DNA of 8,376 nucleotides from Sphingomonas sp. (GTDB lineage: Bacteria; Pseudomonadota; Alphaproteobacteria; Sphingomonadales; Sphingomonadaceae): the NCBI GenBank assembly GCA_013822915.1, contig PNLG01000248.1, positions 1 through 8,376 of the forward strand. Direction: 5' to 3'. Of the stretch, positions 1-6,311 are shown one piece after another. Within the stretch, counting starts at the first letter, position 1. Each line of letters begins with the position of its first letter. Under the pieces are notes generated by a model, which was not told the DNA's origin, did no database searches, and worked only from the letters and a program-made list of their open reading frames with translations. The position numbers and the translations under genes are program-made.

Positions 1-281
1 GCCGGGTCGGTTGAATCGGTGAGGTAGCAAGTCATCAGCGGCGTAAAGCGCGCGCCCGGCGACAGCGCCCCCACAATGCGCGCGCGATACGCCGCGGCCT
101 CGGCGACACCAGTGATGGGCGGCGACAAATTGGGCATCACGATCGCGCGCGCGAATTGCCGCGCGGTATAACCCACGACTGCCGCGAGCACCGGCCCATC
201 GCGCAAGTGAACATGCCAGTCATCGGGGCGGCGGATCGAGAGTCGGTCGGCCAAAGATGCGCGGGGGGCTTGGGATTCCAT
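1..281 (-). CDS. pyrC: Dihydroorotase PyrC, N-terminal part (cut by window edge)
   Basis: Dihydroorotase catalyses the reversible cyclisation of N-carbamoyl-aspartate to dihydroorotate, the third step of cytoplasmic pyrimidine synthesis. Translating the minus strand from the ATG at 281 gives 93 residues with no stop before the window edge. Residues 18-29 read RRPDDWHVHLRD, the conserved start of class II (E. coli PyrC-type) enzymes. H23 and H25 form the HxH zinc site. R27 and N51 (in IVMPN) sit at the same relative spacing as the substrate-binding R20 and N44 that I recall for E. coli PyrC. Residues 79-93, FTPLMTCYLTDSTDP, also match the family. An AGGA lies 8 nt before the ATG and supports this start. 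The remaining two thirds or more of the protein, including the carboxylated lysine, lie beyond the left edge. It diverges from ygfZ across 23 bp. Identification is firm; whether the gene is intact cannot be seen. Confidence 0.95.
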   Translation of the reverse strand, partial: MESQAPRASLADRLSIRRPDDWHVHLRDGPVLAAVVGYTARQFARAIVMPNLSPPITGVAEAAAYRARIVGALSPGARFTPLMTCYLTDSTDP

Positions 282-304
282 GATCCCCGTCCTAGCTATC
301 AGTG

Positions 305-1054
305 ATGAGCGATGCCACCCCCCCGACGATGCTTGCCGATCGTGCCGTGCTGCGGATCAGCGGCGATGATCCGCGCGGTTTTCTGCAAGGGCTGGTGACC
401 CAAGACCTCGCGGAGGTCACGGCGGGGCAGCCGCAATGGTCGGCGCTGCTGACGCCACAGGGTAAAGTGCTTTTCGATTTCCTACTCTGGGCGGAGGACG
501 ATGCGGTGCTGATCGACTGCGAGGCGTCGCAGGCAGCAGCACTTGGCCGACGGCTGGCGCTGTATCGGCTGCGGCGGGCAATCACGATTGAGCCGGTGGC
601 ACTCGCCGTTCACTGGTCGCAAAACGCGAGCGACGGCGTAGCCGATCCGCGCCTGAGCGCGCTTGGGCGACGCTGGATCGGTGCGGCGAGCCAGGGCGAC
701 GCCGCCCCGTGGTGGCACGCGCACCGGCTGTCGCTGGGGGTAATCGAGGGGGTGGCCGAACTCCGCAGCGGCGAGACTTTGTGGCTGGAGGCCAATGCCC
801 GCGAGCTGAACGGGGTCAGCTTTACCAAAGGCTGCTATGTCGGGCAGGAAAATACAGCGCGCATGCACCACCGCGCCAAGGTGAACCGCCGCCTGGTCGT
901 CGCGCCACTTGGCGATGCGGGGGAACGGACGCGGGTCACTTACCCGGACCTTGCCTTGATGGTCGAACTGCGCCGGGTCGAGGCATTGGGCGATGCTTTA
1001 CACCCCGCGTGGCTGGTCGCCGCGCTAACGGGTGAGCCCGGCGCGGCGGACTGA
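305..1054 (+). CDS. ygfZ: YgfZ/GcvT-domain folate-binding protein
   Basis: This is a YgfZ (COG0354, CAF17-like) protein. The family binds tetrahydrofolate and helps maintain or repair 4Fe-4S enzymes such as MiaB in the cytoplasm. The signature KGCYVGQE is at residues 175-182, with the invariant Cys at 177, preceded by ELNGVSF and followed by a basic stretch (ARMHHRAKVNRRL). The N-terminal part, with LRISGDDPRGFLQGLVTQD at about residues 16-34, is the GcvT-like fold opening. At 249 residues it is shorter than E. coli YgfZ (about 326) but usual for alphaproteobacteria. A GTG at 302 precedes the chosen ATG at 305, and a further ATG at 329 is also possible because conserved sequence only begins after it. 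None of these starts has a clear Shine-Dalgarno sequence, so translation may be leaderless or weak. It diverges from pyrC and converges on the OmpA-family gene. Confidence 0.93.
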   Translation: MSDATPPTMLADRAVLRISGDDPRGFLQGLVTQDLAEVTAGQPQWSALLTPQGKVLFDFLLWAEDDAVLIDCEASQAAALGRRLALYRLRRAITIEPVALAVHWSQNASDGVADPRLSALGRRWIGAASQGDAAPWWHAHRLSLGVIEGVAELRSGETLWLEANARELNGVSFTKGCYVGQENTARMHHRAKVNRRLVVAPLGDAGERTRVTYPDLALMVELRRVEALGDALHPAWLVAALTGEPGAAD

Positions 1055-1158
1055 CGCGATCCGGGGCACGCCATCGACCCGCTCGACACCCTCAAGAGCC
1101 GTGACACTCCGCATCCGTGGGTATCGATCACGATCGCGGGGATCATAGAGAAAGCTAG

Positions 1159-1195
1159 TTAAAACAAAAGGGAGGCCGACTTGCGCCGACCTCCC
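1159..1195 (-). terminator. Rho-independent terminator of the OmpA-family gene
   Basis: On the minus strand an 11-bp stem (GGGAGGTCGGC paired with GTCGGCCTCCC) closes a GCAA tetraloop and is followed directly by a TTTTGTTTTAA tract. The stem occupies 1170-1195 and begins 23 bp after the TAA of the OmpA-family gene. Two pairs are G-U wobbles in minus-strand RNA but C-A mismatches in plus-strand RNA, and the T-run lies only on the minus side. It therefore serves the porin gene rather than ygfZ. Confidence 0.93.
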
Positions 1196-1218
1196 CGCTA
1201 TTGTGTTTGAGCTTAGGC

Positions 1219-2367
1219 TTAGTTGCCCGAACCCGGACCATAGGTGATTTCCACGCGACGGTTCTGGACTTCACGGACACCGTCCGCGGTCTGAACGCGC
1301 AGCTTGCTGGGGTCTTCACCAAAGGCCTGCGTGGTCATCACACCCTCAGGGATCGAACGCGAACCCATATAGGCCTTGACCGCATCCGCGCGACGCTGCG
1401 ACAGCCCGACGTTATACTTCGGGTTACCCGAACGGTCGGCAAAACCGGCCAGCATGACCTGCGCATTGCCGCAATTCTGATAGGCCGCAACCGCATTGTC
1501 GAGGATCGACGCTGCTTCCGGCGTGATGTCCGACTTGTTGTGGTCGAAGAACACGATGAACGGCCCCGGCGAACACACGGCGGCCGGTGGTGGCGGCGGC
1601 GGTGCCACTGGCTCCGGCGGCGGCGGGGGCGGCGGGGGTGGCGGCGGCGGAGGCGGCGGCGGCGGTGCTGCCGGTTCACCGAAGCTGTAGCTCAGACCGC
1701 CGAGCAGGCTGTGCGACCGGAACGTCCCGCTGAAATTGCGACCGCGAATGTCGACAAACCGTGCATCGGGCGCCGTGAAAAAGCGATACTTGACCGAGAT
1801 GTCCAGATTCTTCGCAATCGGGGCACGCACACCGGCGAGACCCTGATACGCAAAGCGCGTATCCGAATCGTTCAGAAATGCACCGTTCGCATTAAGCGCG
1901 TATTGCGAGGCCTGAACACGGGCAATACCGACGCCGCCGCCGACAAAGCCCTGCACCTTGTCTTCATCACCGAAATCGATCAAGCCGTTAACCATGAAGC
2001 TGAGCGCGCGGGTCGAACCGGGCACGCCAGTGTAAAGGCCGGCAGGCAAACTGCCTAGCGTTCCGTTTGGCTGGAACGCGGGGGTTGCATTGGCGTTGGC
2101 AGTATAGTTACGAACTGACGAGCGCTTGTAGGCAACTTCGGTTTCGACGCGGAAAACACCAAAATCATAGCCGATATTACCCGAAACATCATACCCATAT
2201 TCATGGGAAACGCGCGCCGCGCTGCGCTGCGTGCCGATATCATAATTGATCTGTTCGACAATCGTGCCACCGCCATCGATCCCGACATACCATGCTTTGT
2301 CGCGCGCAAGAGCAGGCGTGGCTATGATCGTGGAGGCAAGTGCCAATGAAACGGCGACCTTCCGCAT
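1219..2367 (-). CDS. OmpA-family outer-membrane protein with polyproline linker
   Basis: This is a 382-residue exported protein that should sit in the outer membrane and tether it to peptidoglycan. Residues 1-21 are a signal peptide (MRK, a hydrophobic core, then ATPALA) with cleavage expected before R22. Residues 22-230 look like a transmembrane beta-barrel, with alternating polar and aromatic strands and a last strand ending GLSYSFG. Residues 235-251 are 17 consecutive prolines, then EPVA, then six prolines (256-261). The OmpA C-terminal domain covers about 268-376. In GFADRSGNPKYNVGLSQRRA, D311 and R326 align with the diaminopimelate-binding Asp and Arg of E. coli OmpA, 15 residues apart in both. 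Cys265 and Cys299 could form a disulfide. An AAGGGG lies 6 nt before the ATG. It is followed by a strong terminator and lies 120 bp downstream of the tail cluster on the same strand. The long proline run probably needs EF-P for efficient translation. Confidence 0.95.
   Translation of the reverse strand: MRKVAVSLALASTIIATPALARDKAWYVGIDGGGTIVEQINYDIGTQRSAARVSHEYGYDVSGNIGYDFGVFRVETEVAYKRSSVRNYTANANATPAFQPNGTLGSLPAGLYTGVPGSTRALSFMVNGLIDFGDEDKVQGFVGGGVGIARVQASQYALNANGAFLNDSDTRFAYQGLAGVRAPIAKNLDISVKYRFFTAPDARFVDIRGRNFSGTFRSHSLLGGLSYSFGEPAAPPPPPPPPPPPPPPPPPEPVAPPPPPPAAVCSPGPFIVFFDHNKSDITPEAASILDNAVAAYQNCGNAQVMLAGFADRSGNPKYNVGLSQRRADAVKAYMGSRSIPEGVMTTQAFGEDPSKLRVQTADGVREVQNRRVEITYGPGSGN
1585..1665 (-). 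repeat. CCG-type codon repeat encoding the polyproline linker
   Basis: Seventeen proline codons (1615-1665), four codons for EPVA, then six proline codons (1585-1602), mostly CCG with scattered CCC, CCA and CCT. The plus strand is correspondingly a run of GGC/GGG triplets. Such a low-complexity tract can change length by slippage in whole-codon steps, and the G-rich strand could fold. The interspersed synonymous codons should slow slippage. Confidence 0.85.
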
Positions 2368-2373
2368 CGTAAT

Positions 2374-2379
2374 CCCCTT
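2374..2379 (-). promoter_or_regulatory. Ribosome binding site of the OmpA-family gene
   Basis: AAGGGG on the minus strand lies 6 nt upstream of the ATG at 2367. It supports this start, which also gives a complete signal peptide. Confidence 0.7.
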
Positions 2380-2456
2380 TGTTAAGCGTCATGAAAGACA
2401 GCTTATCCTCCCTAACTAAAGCCGCGTTGGCGCGCAAGCAGGCAAATACCGGCTTA

Positions 2457-2474
2457 TGTGGCGCTTTCGCCACA
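2457..2474 (-). terminator. Hairpin after the tail cluster, possible weak terminator
   Basis: A perfect 7-bp stem (TGTGGCG paired with CGCCACA) with a 4-nt loop lies 13 bp after the stop codon of the DUF2793 gene. On the minus strand it extends by one G-U pair. No T-run follows on that strand (the next bases are TAAGCCGG), so it is not a canonical Rho-independent terminator. It may be a pause, a 3'-end stabiliser or a partial terminator between the tail operon and the OmpA-family gene. Confidence 0.4.
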
Positions 2475-2487
2475 CCTCGACATCGTT

Positions 2488-2991
2488 TCAACTTGCGACC
2501 AAGCCATGCGCGCGCATCGCATTGAGAATGAGGTCAAGTGTCGCGCGCGCTTGCGTGTCAATCACCGCGCCATCGGCAGGTGACGCGATCGGCGGCTGCT
2601 GCGCGGCGACCACTTGTGCGCCGCCGATGACGAGCGCCCCGCCCCGGAGCGCGCCGATCCGCCACGCACCGCCGTCATAGCGAATCGGCTGATCGTCAGC
2701 CAAGCTCCAGGCCTGCATCCCCTCATGGGGCGCGATGAACCGCCAGCCGCCACTCGTCCACCCGGCAAGCGCGCCCGCATGGCCCGCCCAAGCGTCGCTG
2801 GGTGCTGATCCCACGATCCAGCAACCGCCAAGCGTCGGCGTGTCGGGGGGCGCATTGCGCCCGACGTCCGCCACGACCGGCTGCACGGCGAGGTCGAGCC
2901 GCGCAAGCGCTTCATTATGGAACATCTCCTTTTGTGCCTGGCCCGGCTGGAGCAGCGGCAGCGCGAGCCGCGCGGTAGCATCATCGATCAT
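2488..2991 (-). CDS. DUF2793 protein, last gene of the tail cluster
   Basis: A 167-residue protein that I recognise as DUF2793 from its opening LPLLQPGQAQKEMFHNEAL (residues 11-29), the hallmark of that family. The body is rich in Gly and Trp, with short beta-type segments such as GGCWIVG (55-61) and GWTSGGWRFIAPHEG (77-91). A predicted helix at the C-terminus (GAVIDTQARATLDLILNAMR, 141-160) could drive oligomerisation. The family is regularly found at the end of phage or GTA-type tail operons in alphaproteobacteria and is presumed to be a baseplate or fibre-associated part; its biochemical role is unknown to me. The ATG at 2991 is chosen because AGGAG lies 7 nt upstream and homology starts there. 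A longer in-frame reading from 3129 would overlap the gp15-like gene and lacks family resemblance. It lies 19 bp after the gp15-like gene. Confidence 0.88.
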   Translation of the reverse strand: MIDDATARLALPLLQPGQAQKEMFHNEALARLDLAVQPVVADVGRNAPPDTPTLGGCWIVGSAPSDAWAGHAGALAGWTSGGWRFIAPHEGMQAWSLADDQPIRYDGGAWRIGALRGGALVIGGAQVVAAQQPPIASPADGAVIDTQARATLDLILNAMRAHGLVAS

Positions 2992-2998
2992 GCTCAAT

Positions 2999-3003
2999 CT
3001 CCT
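2999..3003 (-). promoter_or_regulatory. Ribosome binding site of the DUF2793 gene
   Basis: AGGAG on the minus strand, 7 nt upstream of the ATG at 2991. It decides this start against the longer frame opening at 3129, and it is the clearest Shine-Dalgarno sequence in the window. The gene is the only one of the cluster's junctions here that does not overlap its neighbour. Confidence 0.8.
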
Positions 3004-3010
3004 GCGAATA

Positions 3011-5128
3011 TTAGAGAATTCGGGTGGGAGCCGATACGGCGTGCGTGCCGCGCTGACGCAGCGCAACGGGGGCGGGCGCGCCGATTGCAAGCGTGAATTC
3101 GGGGGCGGCCACTTCGGCCCGACTGCCATCGGCGAAGTCGATCAGATAGGCCTCGGCTTCCTCGCCCAGCGGCACGTCGCGACCATCGATCCACGCCCAG
3201 CCCATCCGGCTGCGCCTCACCCAGCGTAGCACCCCAGCGTCGCCGAACCGGACATGCACCGGCGGCGGCGGCGCGACCGATACGCCCCTCACCACGCCAT
3301 CGGCGCGCACCGGCCCGTCGCTGTCGCCGATCCCGGCGGCCATGACGGCGATGGCGTGGTTCATCGCCGATGACGGCACGTCGATCGCCGCCAGCGCCTC
3401 GGCCTCGATCAGCACAAAGCGCGCGCCCACGGCCTGCGCGCCTGCTGCCGCTTCGGTGCCAAAGCGGCCGCGCCACAGGCCCGACAGCCGCCAGCGCGTC
3501 CCGCCCAGTGGCTCGGCGCGCGCAAATTGCATCAACTCATCGCCGACCAGCGCGAGATTGCCCCCCCGATCAAGCGCCACATCATCGGCATCCGCCAGCG
3601 CCATGGCTTCGTGCGCCAGCTCGACCTCGAAACTGCTCGCAACGTCGCGCAGCGCGCTCCCGGTGGCGCGCGGTGTGGTCACCAGCCAGCCGATCGTCGC
3701 GGGCAGCGCGGTCGACCCGGCGCTCACCCACTGCGCGCCATCATCAAGCGAATAGAGCAACGCTGCCCGCCGCCAGCCGGGCGCGGTGCCAGCGGCGGCG
3801 ACATGCACGCGCGGCATGGTGCGCGCGGTGCCGTCAACCGGCGGTAATTCAAATACATGGATCAGCGTGGCGCCCGCTGCGACATCGGGGGATGCCAGCA
3901 CCCGGCCCGAACTCGCCGCCGCCGACCCGACGACACCTCCCAGCCGGACCAGATCGAGGGTTAGGACCATTGCCTCCAGCGACCAGCCCGCCACCCGCCA
4001 TGCGCCGCTCTCTCCGGTGATCGTCACCACAGCACCGGGCGCAAGGTCGAGCGTCTCCCAGCCCAGCGCGACCTGACGCTGTTCGCGCGCGGCCTCTGCC
4101 CGCAGCAGCGCAGTCGCGGCCAGCGCCTTGGCCGCCCCCGCCTCGATCGCGGCGGCAGCCTCAATCCGGGTGCTGCGATACCCGGCACCGGGGCGGCGCG
4201 CGCGTTGAAGCCCGATCTGGTAATCGCGCGCGGGGTCATAATGGGCAAGCGTGATGGTTTGCGGCACGGTTTCGATTGCCGCAAGCTTGCGCGCGCGCCG
4301 GATACCCGGCCGGTCGGCCCCGGCGCCCGCATCGTCAATCACCCGGTCAGGCGTCGCGTCAACCCGCAAGGCCAACGTCCCGCCAACGGGTGCAAACCAC
4401 GCCCCGCCCATCTCCGCCAGGCTGTTCAGCACCCCGCGCGCGCTGTCACCAAAGGTGGAGAAGCCCGGCAGCGCCTCGCCAATCCCCGCGCCTGCCACCA
4501 ACCCCTCGCCCAGCACCTCGGCAATCGTGCCAATCGCGACCGGCGCCTCATCGGCGATCACTTCGAAGGTGAGCGAGGGGATGCGATTGCCGAACTCGCC
4601 CAGCGGCAAATTCTCAAACACCACATAGGCCATCCCGCGATGCGCGGGCGCCATCGCCCCCTCTGCCGCCGCGATCAGCGGGTCGGCCGCCTGCCCCTCG
4701 TCCCCCTGATGCAGGCGAAAGCTGGTCATCACCTTGAAATCACCCTCGGCCCCGCGCAACAAATTGCCATCGGCCCAAATCCGCCCCACTCGTGCGACCC
4801 GCCGCGCCGAGAGCAGCACAGCAAAGGATGCGGCGTAGCTATAGTCATTGGCGCCCGGCTGCCCCTTGCCATTGCTGCGGCTGGAGCGGCTTTCGATCAG
4901 GTCGGTGGACCAGATCACGGTGCCCGCGACCCGCATCGTCCCGAAAATCTTTGGGATCTGGCTGCCATAGGAGGAGGTTTGCACCGACAGGTCAGAAAGG
5001 CGCGGCCCCTCACGATTGGGGCCTTTGAGCAACTGGCCGTCAATCGCCTGCCCCGCAATCGCGCCAATCGCGCCGCCAATCGGTCCGCCAAACACTGTGC
5101 CCACCACGGTCAACAGCAATGTCGCCAT
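3011..5128 (-). CDS. GTA gp15-like baseplate/host-specificity tail protein, no TIM-barrel
   Basis: A 705-residue phage tail protein of the RcGTA gp15 type, expected to form the large baseplate structure facing the recipient cell. Residues 1-31 are Gly- and Ala-rich and hydrophobic (GTVFGGPIGGAIGAIAGQAI). Residues 45-125 carry the typical LSDLSVQTSSYGSQIP, YSYAASFAVLLSAR and VGRIWADGNLLRG motifs. NRIPSLTFEV (181-190) leads into the Phage-tail_3-like region, about 195-400. The C-terminal part contains LMQFARAEPLGGTRWRLSGLWRGRFGTE (starting near 532), typical of the Rcc01698-like end of these proteins. RcGTA gp15 is about 1,300 residues and includes a glycosidase-like TIM-barrel; I see no such segment here. 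A TTG at 5131 also opens the frame, but the ATG at 5128 is preferred: GGGAG lies 7 nt upstream and TGATG overlaps the peptidase stop by one base. The stop is TAA. Confidence 0.9.
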   Translation of the reverse strand: MATLLLTVVGTVFGGPIGGAIGAIAGQAIDGQLLKGPNREGPRLSDLSVQTSSYGSQIPKIFGTMRVAGTVIWSTDLIESRSSRSNGKGQPGANDYSYAASFAVLLSARRVARVGRIWADGNLLRGAEGDFKVMTSFRLHQGDEGQAADPLIAAAEGAMAPAHRGMAYVVFENLPLGEFGNRIPSLTFEVIADEAPVAIGTIAEVLGEGLVAGAGIGEALPGFSTFGDSARGVLNSLAEMGGAWFAPVGGTLALRVDATPDRVIDDAGAGADRPGIRRARKLAAIETVPQTITLAHYDPARDYQIGLQRARRPGAGYRSTRIEAAAAIEAGAAKALAATALLRAEAAREQRQVALGWETLDLAPGAVVTITGESGAWRVAGWSLEAMVLTLDLVRLGGVVGSAAASSGRVLASPDVAAGATLIHVFELPPVDGTARTMPRVHVAAAGTAPGWRRAALLYSLDDGAQWVSAGSTALPATIGWLVTTPRATGSALRDVASSFEVELAHEAMALADADDVALDRGGNLALVGDELMQFARAEPLGGTRWRLSGLWRGRFGTEAAAGAQAVGARFVLIEAEALAAIDVPSSAMNHAIAVMAAGIGDSDGPVRADGVVRGVSVAPPPPVHVRFGDAGVLRWVRRSRMGWAWIDGRDVPLGEEAEAYLIDFADGSRAEVAAPEFTLAIGAPAPVALRQRGTHAVSAPTRIL

Positions 5129-5511
5129 CAATCTTCTCCCGCTTGCCGCCAGCGGCCCAGCACGCGCCAGGGCACTGGCCCCGGCCGTTCGACCACCCGG
5201 CGCAGCACCGCATCGGCGTGGATCACGCCCGTGCCGCTATCGATCGCCAGATGCAGTTGGCCCGGCCCGCTGGCACACAGCAGCAGGTCGCCCGCCTGCG
5301 CGTCCTGCGCCCGCGCCAGACCGCATGCGTCGATCAACGCCGCAATCCGCGCCGGATCGCCGCCGCGCATCGCATAGCCGCTCGGCACCGCATCCTCACC
5401 CAGCGCGAGCGCCACCAGCCCGACACAATCGAGCCCCGTCGCCGGATCGCGCCCGTGGAGGCGAAACCGCGCGCCGATTGCCGCCCGCGCGGCCGCCACC
5501 GCCGCGCTCAT
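5128..5511 (-). CDS. NlpC/P60-type phage cell-wall peptidase
   Basis: A 127-residue cysteine peptidase of the NlpC/P60 superfamily, phage/GTA type (RcGTA gp14, TIGR02219-like). Such enzymes cut peptide bonds in peptidoglycan and are carried in the tail so that the particle can cross the cell wall. The nucleophile is Cys29 in GLDCVGLV, the catalytic His is His87 in QLHLAI, and His98 (VIHAD) is the probable third residue. The length fits a bare catalytic domain with no signal peptide, as expected for a structural component rather than a secreted hydrolase. The ATG at 5511 overlaps the hub gene's TGA as ATGA (4 bases), and its own TGA overlaps the next start by one base. Upstream only a weak GGCGG abuts the start, so translation probably depends on re-initiation. 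Confidence 0.93.
   Translation of the reverse strand: MSAAVAAARAAIGARFRLHGRDPATGLDCVGLVALALGEDAVPSGYAMRGGDPARIAALIDACGLARAQDAQAGDLLLCASGPGQLHLAIDSGTGVIHADAVLRRVVERPGPVPWRVLGRWRQAGED
5136..5140 (-). promoter_or_regulatory. Ribosome binding site deciding the gp15-like start
   Basis: GGGAG on the minus strand sits 7 nt before the ATG at 5128 but only 4 nt before the alternative TTG at 5131, favouring the ATG. Confidence 0.65.
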
Positions 5512-6311
5512 CCGCCGGGATAGCGTGTGAGCAGGTCAATGCCCGGCAAATACGGCTCCCCCCGGAAATTGGCGGCATTGGCAAAACGGCCCGCGCACGT
5601 TGCGATGCTTTTGTCGCACCCTTGCGTCACCTGCACCAAATCGCCGGGGGCAGGCGGCGTGCGCGGCGCACTGCGCAACCGGATGACCGCGCCCTCCGAA
5701 CCCTCAATCGCGGCGGCCAGCCCGGCACTTGCCCCGCTGAACCAGCGGATCAGCCCGGCGCCATAAGCATTGGCGGTCGGCTCTGCCCGGTCGAGCGTCA
5801 GGCTGATGCCGTCAACCGCGATCAGCCGCGCAAAAGTCCGCCGCCCCGCCATCGCCACCCGGCACCGGCGATCGCCCAGCTCGGCGCGGCATTCGGGCGA
5901 TGTTTCCTCCACCACCGGCCGGTCGAGCAGCGCGCTTGCCCCGCGCAGCTCAGCGGTAAACGCATCATCCTGCGTCTCGACCGCACCGATCAGCCCCTCG
6001 CCCAGCTCGACGCGGCCCGCCGCCCCGGTCCAGTCGACCGCGAACAACATCACCCGCGCGCCGTCCCACCGCCCGGCGAGCAGATCGCGCGCACCGATCG
6101 CAGTGCTGGTCAGCGCACCCGTCACGTCCATCGTGTCGGCGTCCAGCCCGTCGCTGCGCTTGATCGCCGAGGGGGTCATGCCGGGCGCGGCGCGGTGAAC
6201 GAGGCCGTCGATCAACAAGTCGCGGTCATGATCGGTCAGCCCGATCGTCACCCCATCGCGGCGTTCAATGCGCCAGCACAGCGCAATGGTGGTCAGCGCA
6301 CCGATGAGCAT
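5508..6311 (-). CDS. DUF2163/BR0599 tail hub protein with probable Fe-S site
   Basis: A 267-residue protein matching the phage BR0599 family (DUF2163, TIGR02218; RcGTA gp13), which forms the hub at the tail tip between the distal tail ring and the baseplate. The N-terminus has LCWRIERRDGVTIGLTDHDRD (from residue 11), typical of the family. The C-terminal domain has ECRAELGDRRC (140-150), TQGCDKSIATC (229-239) and a final NFRGEPYLPG (248-257). C141/C150 are separated by 8 residues and C232/C239 by 6. These gaps are the same as I recall for the four cysteines of lambda gpL that hold a 4Fe-4S cluster, so this hub probably binds one too. The ATG at 6311 overlaps the upstream TGA by one base (TGATG), with GGGA 6 nt before it. 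Slightly short for the family at its N-terminus. Confidence 0.92.
   Translation of the reverse strand: MLIGALTTIALCWRIERRDGVTIGLTDHDRDLLIDGLVHRAAPGMTPSAIKRSDGLDADTMDVTGALTSTAIGARDLLAGRWDGARVMLFAVDWTGAAGRVELGEGLIGAVETQDDAFTAELRGASALLDRPVVEETSPECRAELGDRRCRVAMAGRRTFARLIAVDGISLTLDRAEPTANAYGAGLIRWFSGASAGLAAAIEGSEGAVIRLRSAPRTPPAPGDLVQVTQGCDKSIATCAGRFANAANFRGEPYLPGIDLLTRYPGG

Noticed and set aside
1055..1158. Small gene or RNA between ygfZ and the terminator
   Set aside because: No start with ribosome binding site and no convincing structure beyond short GATC-type inverted repeats; treated as plain intergenic sequence.
1170..1195. The same hairpin acting as a bidirectional terminator for ygfZ
   Set aside because: On the plus strand two stem pairs become C-A mismatches and no T-run follows the stem, so efficient termination of ygfZ transcripts is not supported.
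1201..2058. 285-codon plus-strand open frame opposite the OmpA-family gene
   Set aside because: It contains an Arg/Gly run that is just the complement of the proline codons, and it starts within the terminator-proximal region with no ribosome binding site.
2368..2460. Candidate sigma-70 promoter for the OmpA-family gene (TTGCCT or TTGCGC with GCTTTA or TAGGGA about 17 bp on)
   Set aside because: The -35-like hexamers are partial matches and no -10 element resembles TATAAT; too weak to annotate.
2992..3129. N-terminal extension of the DUF2793 protein up to 3129
   Set aside because: It would overlap the gp15-like gene by over 100 bases, is basic and low in complexity, and the AGGAG-spaced ATG at 2991 explains the start.
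4205..5377. 390-codon plus-strand open frame opposite the gp15-like gene
   Set aside because: Same reasoning: low-complexity basic translation, no family motif, and fully covered by well-supported minus-strand genes.
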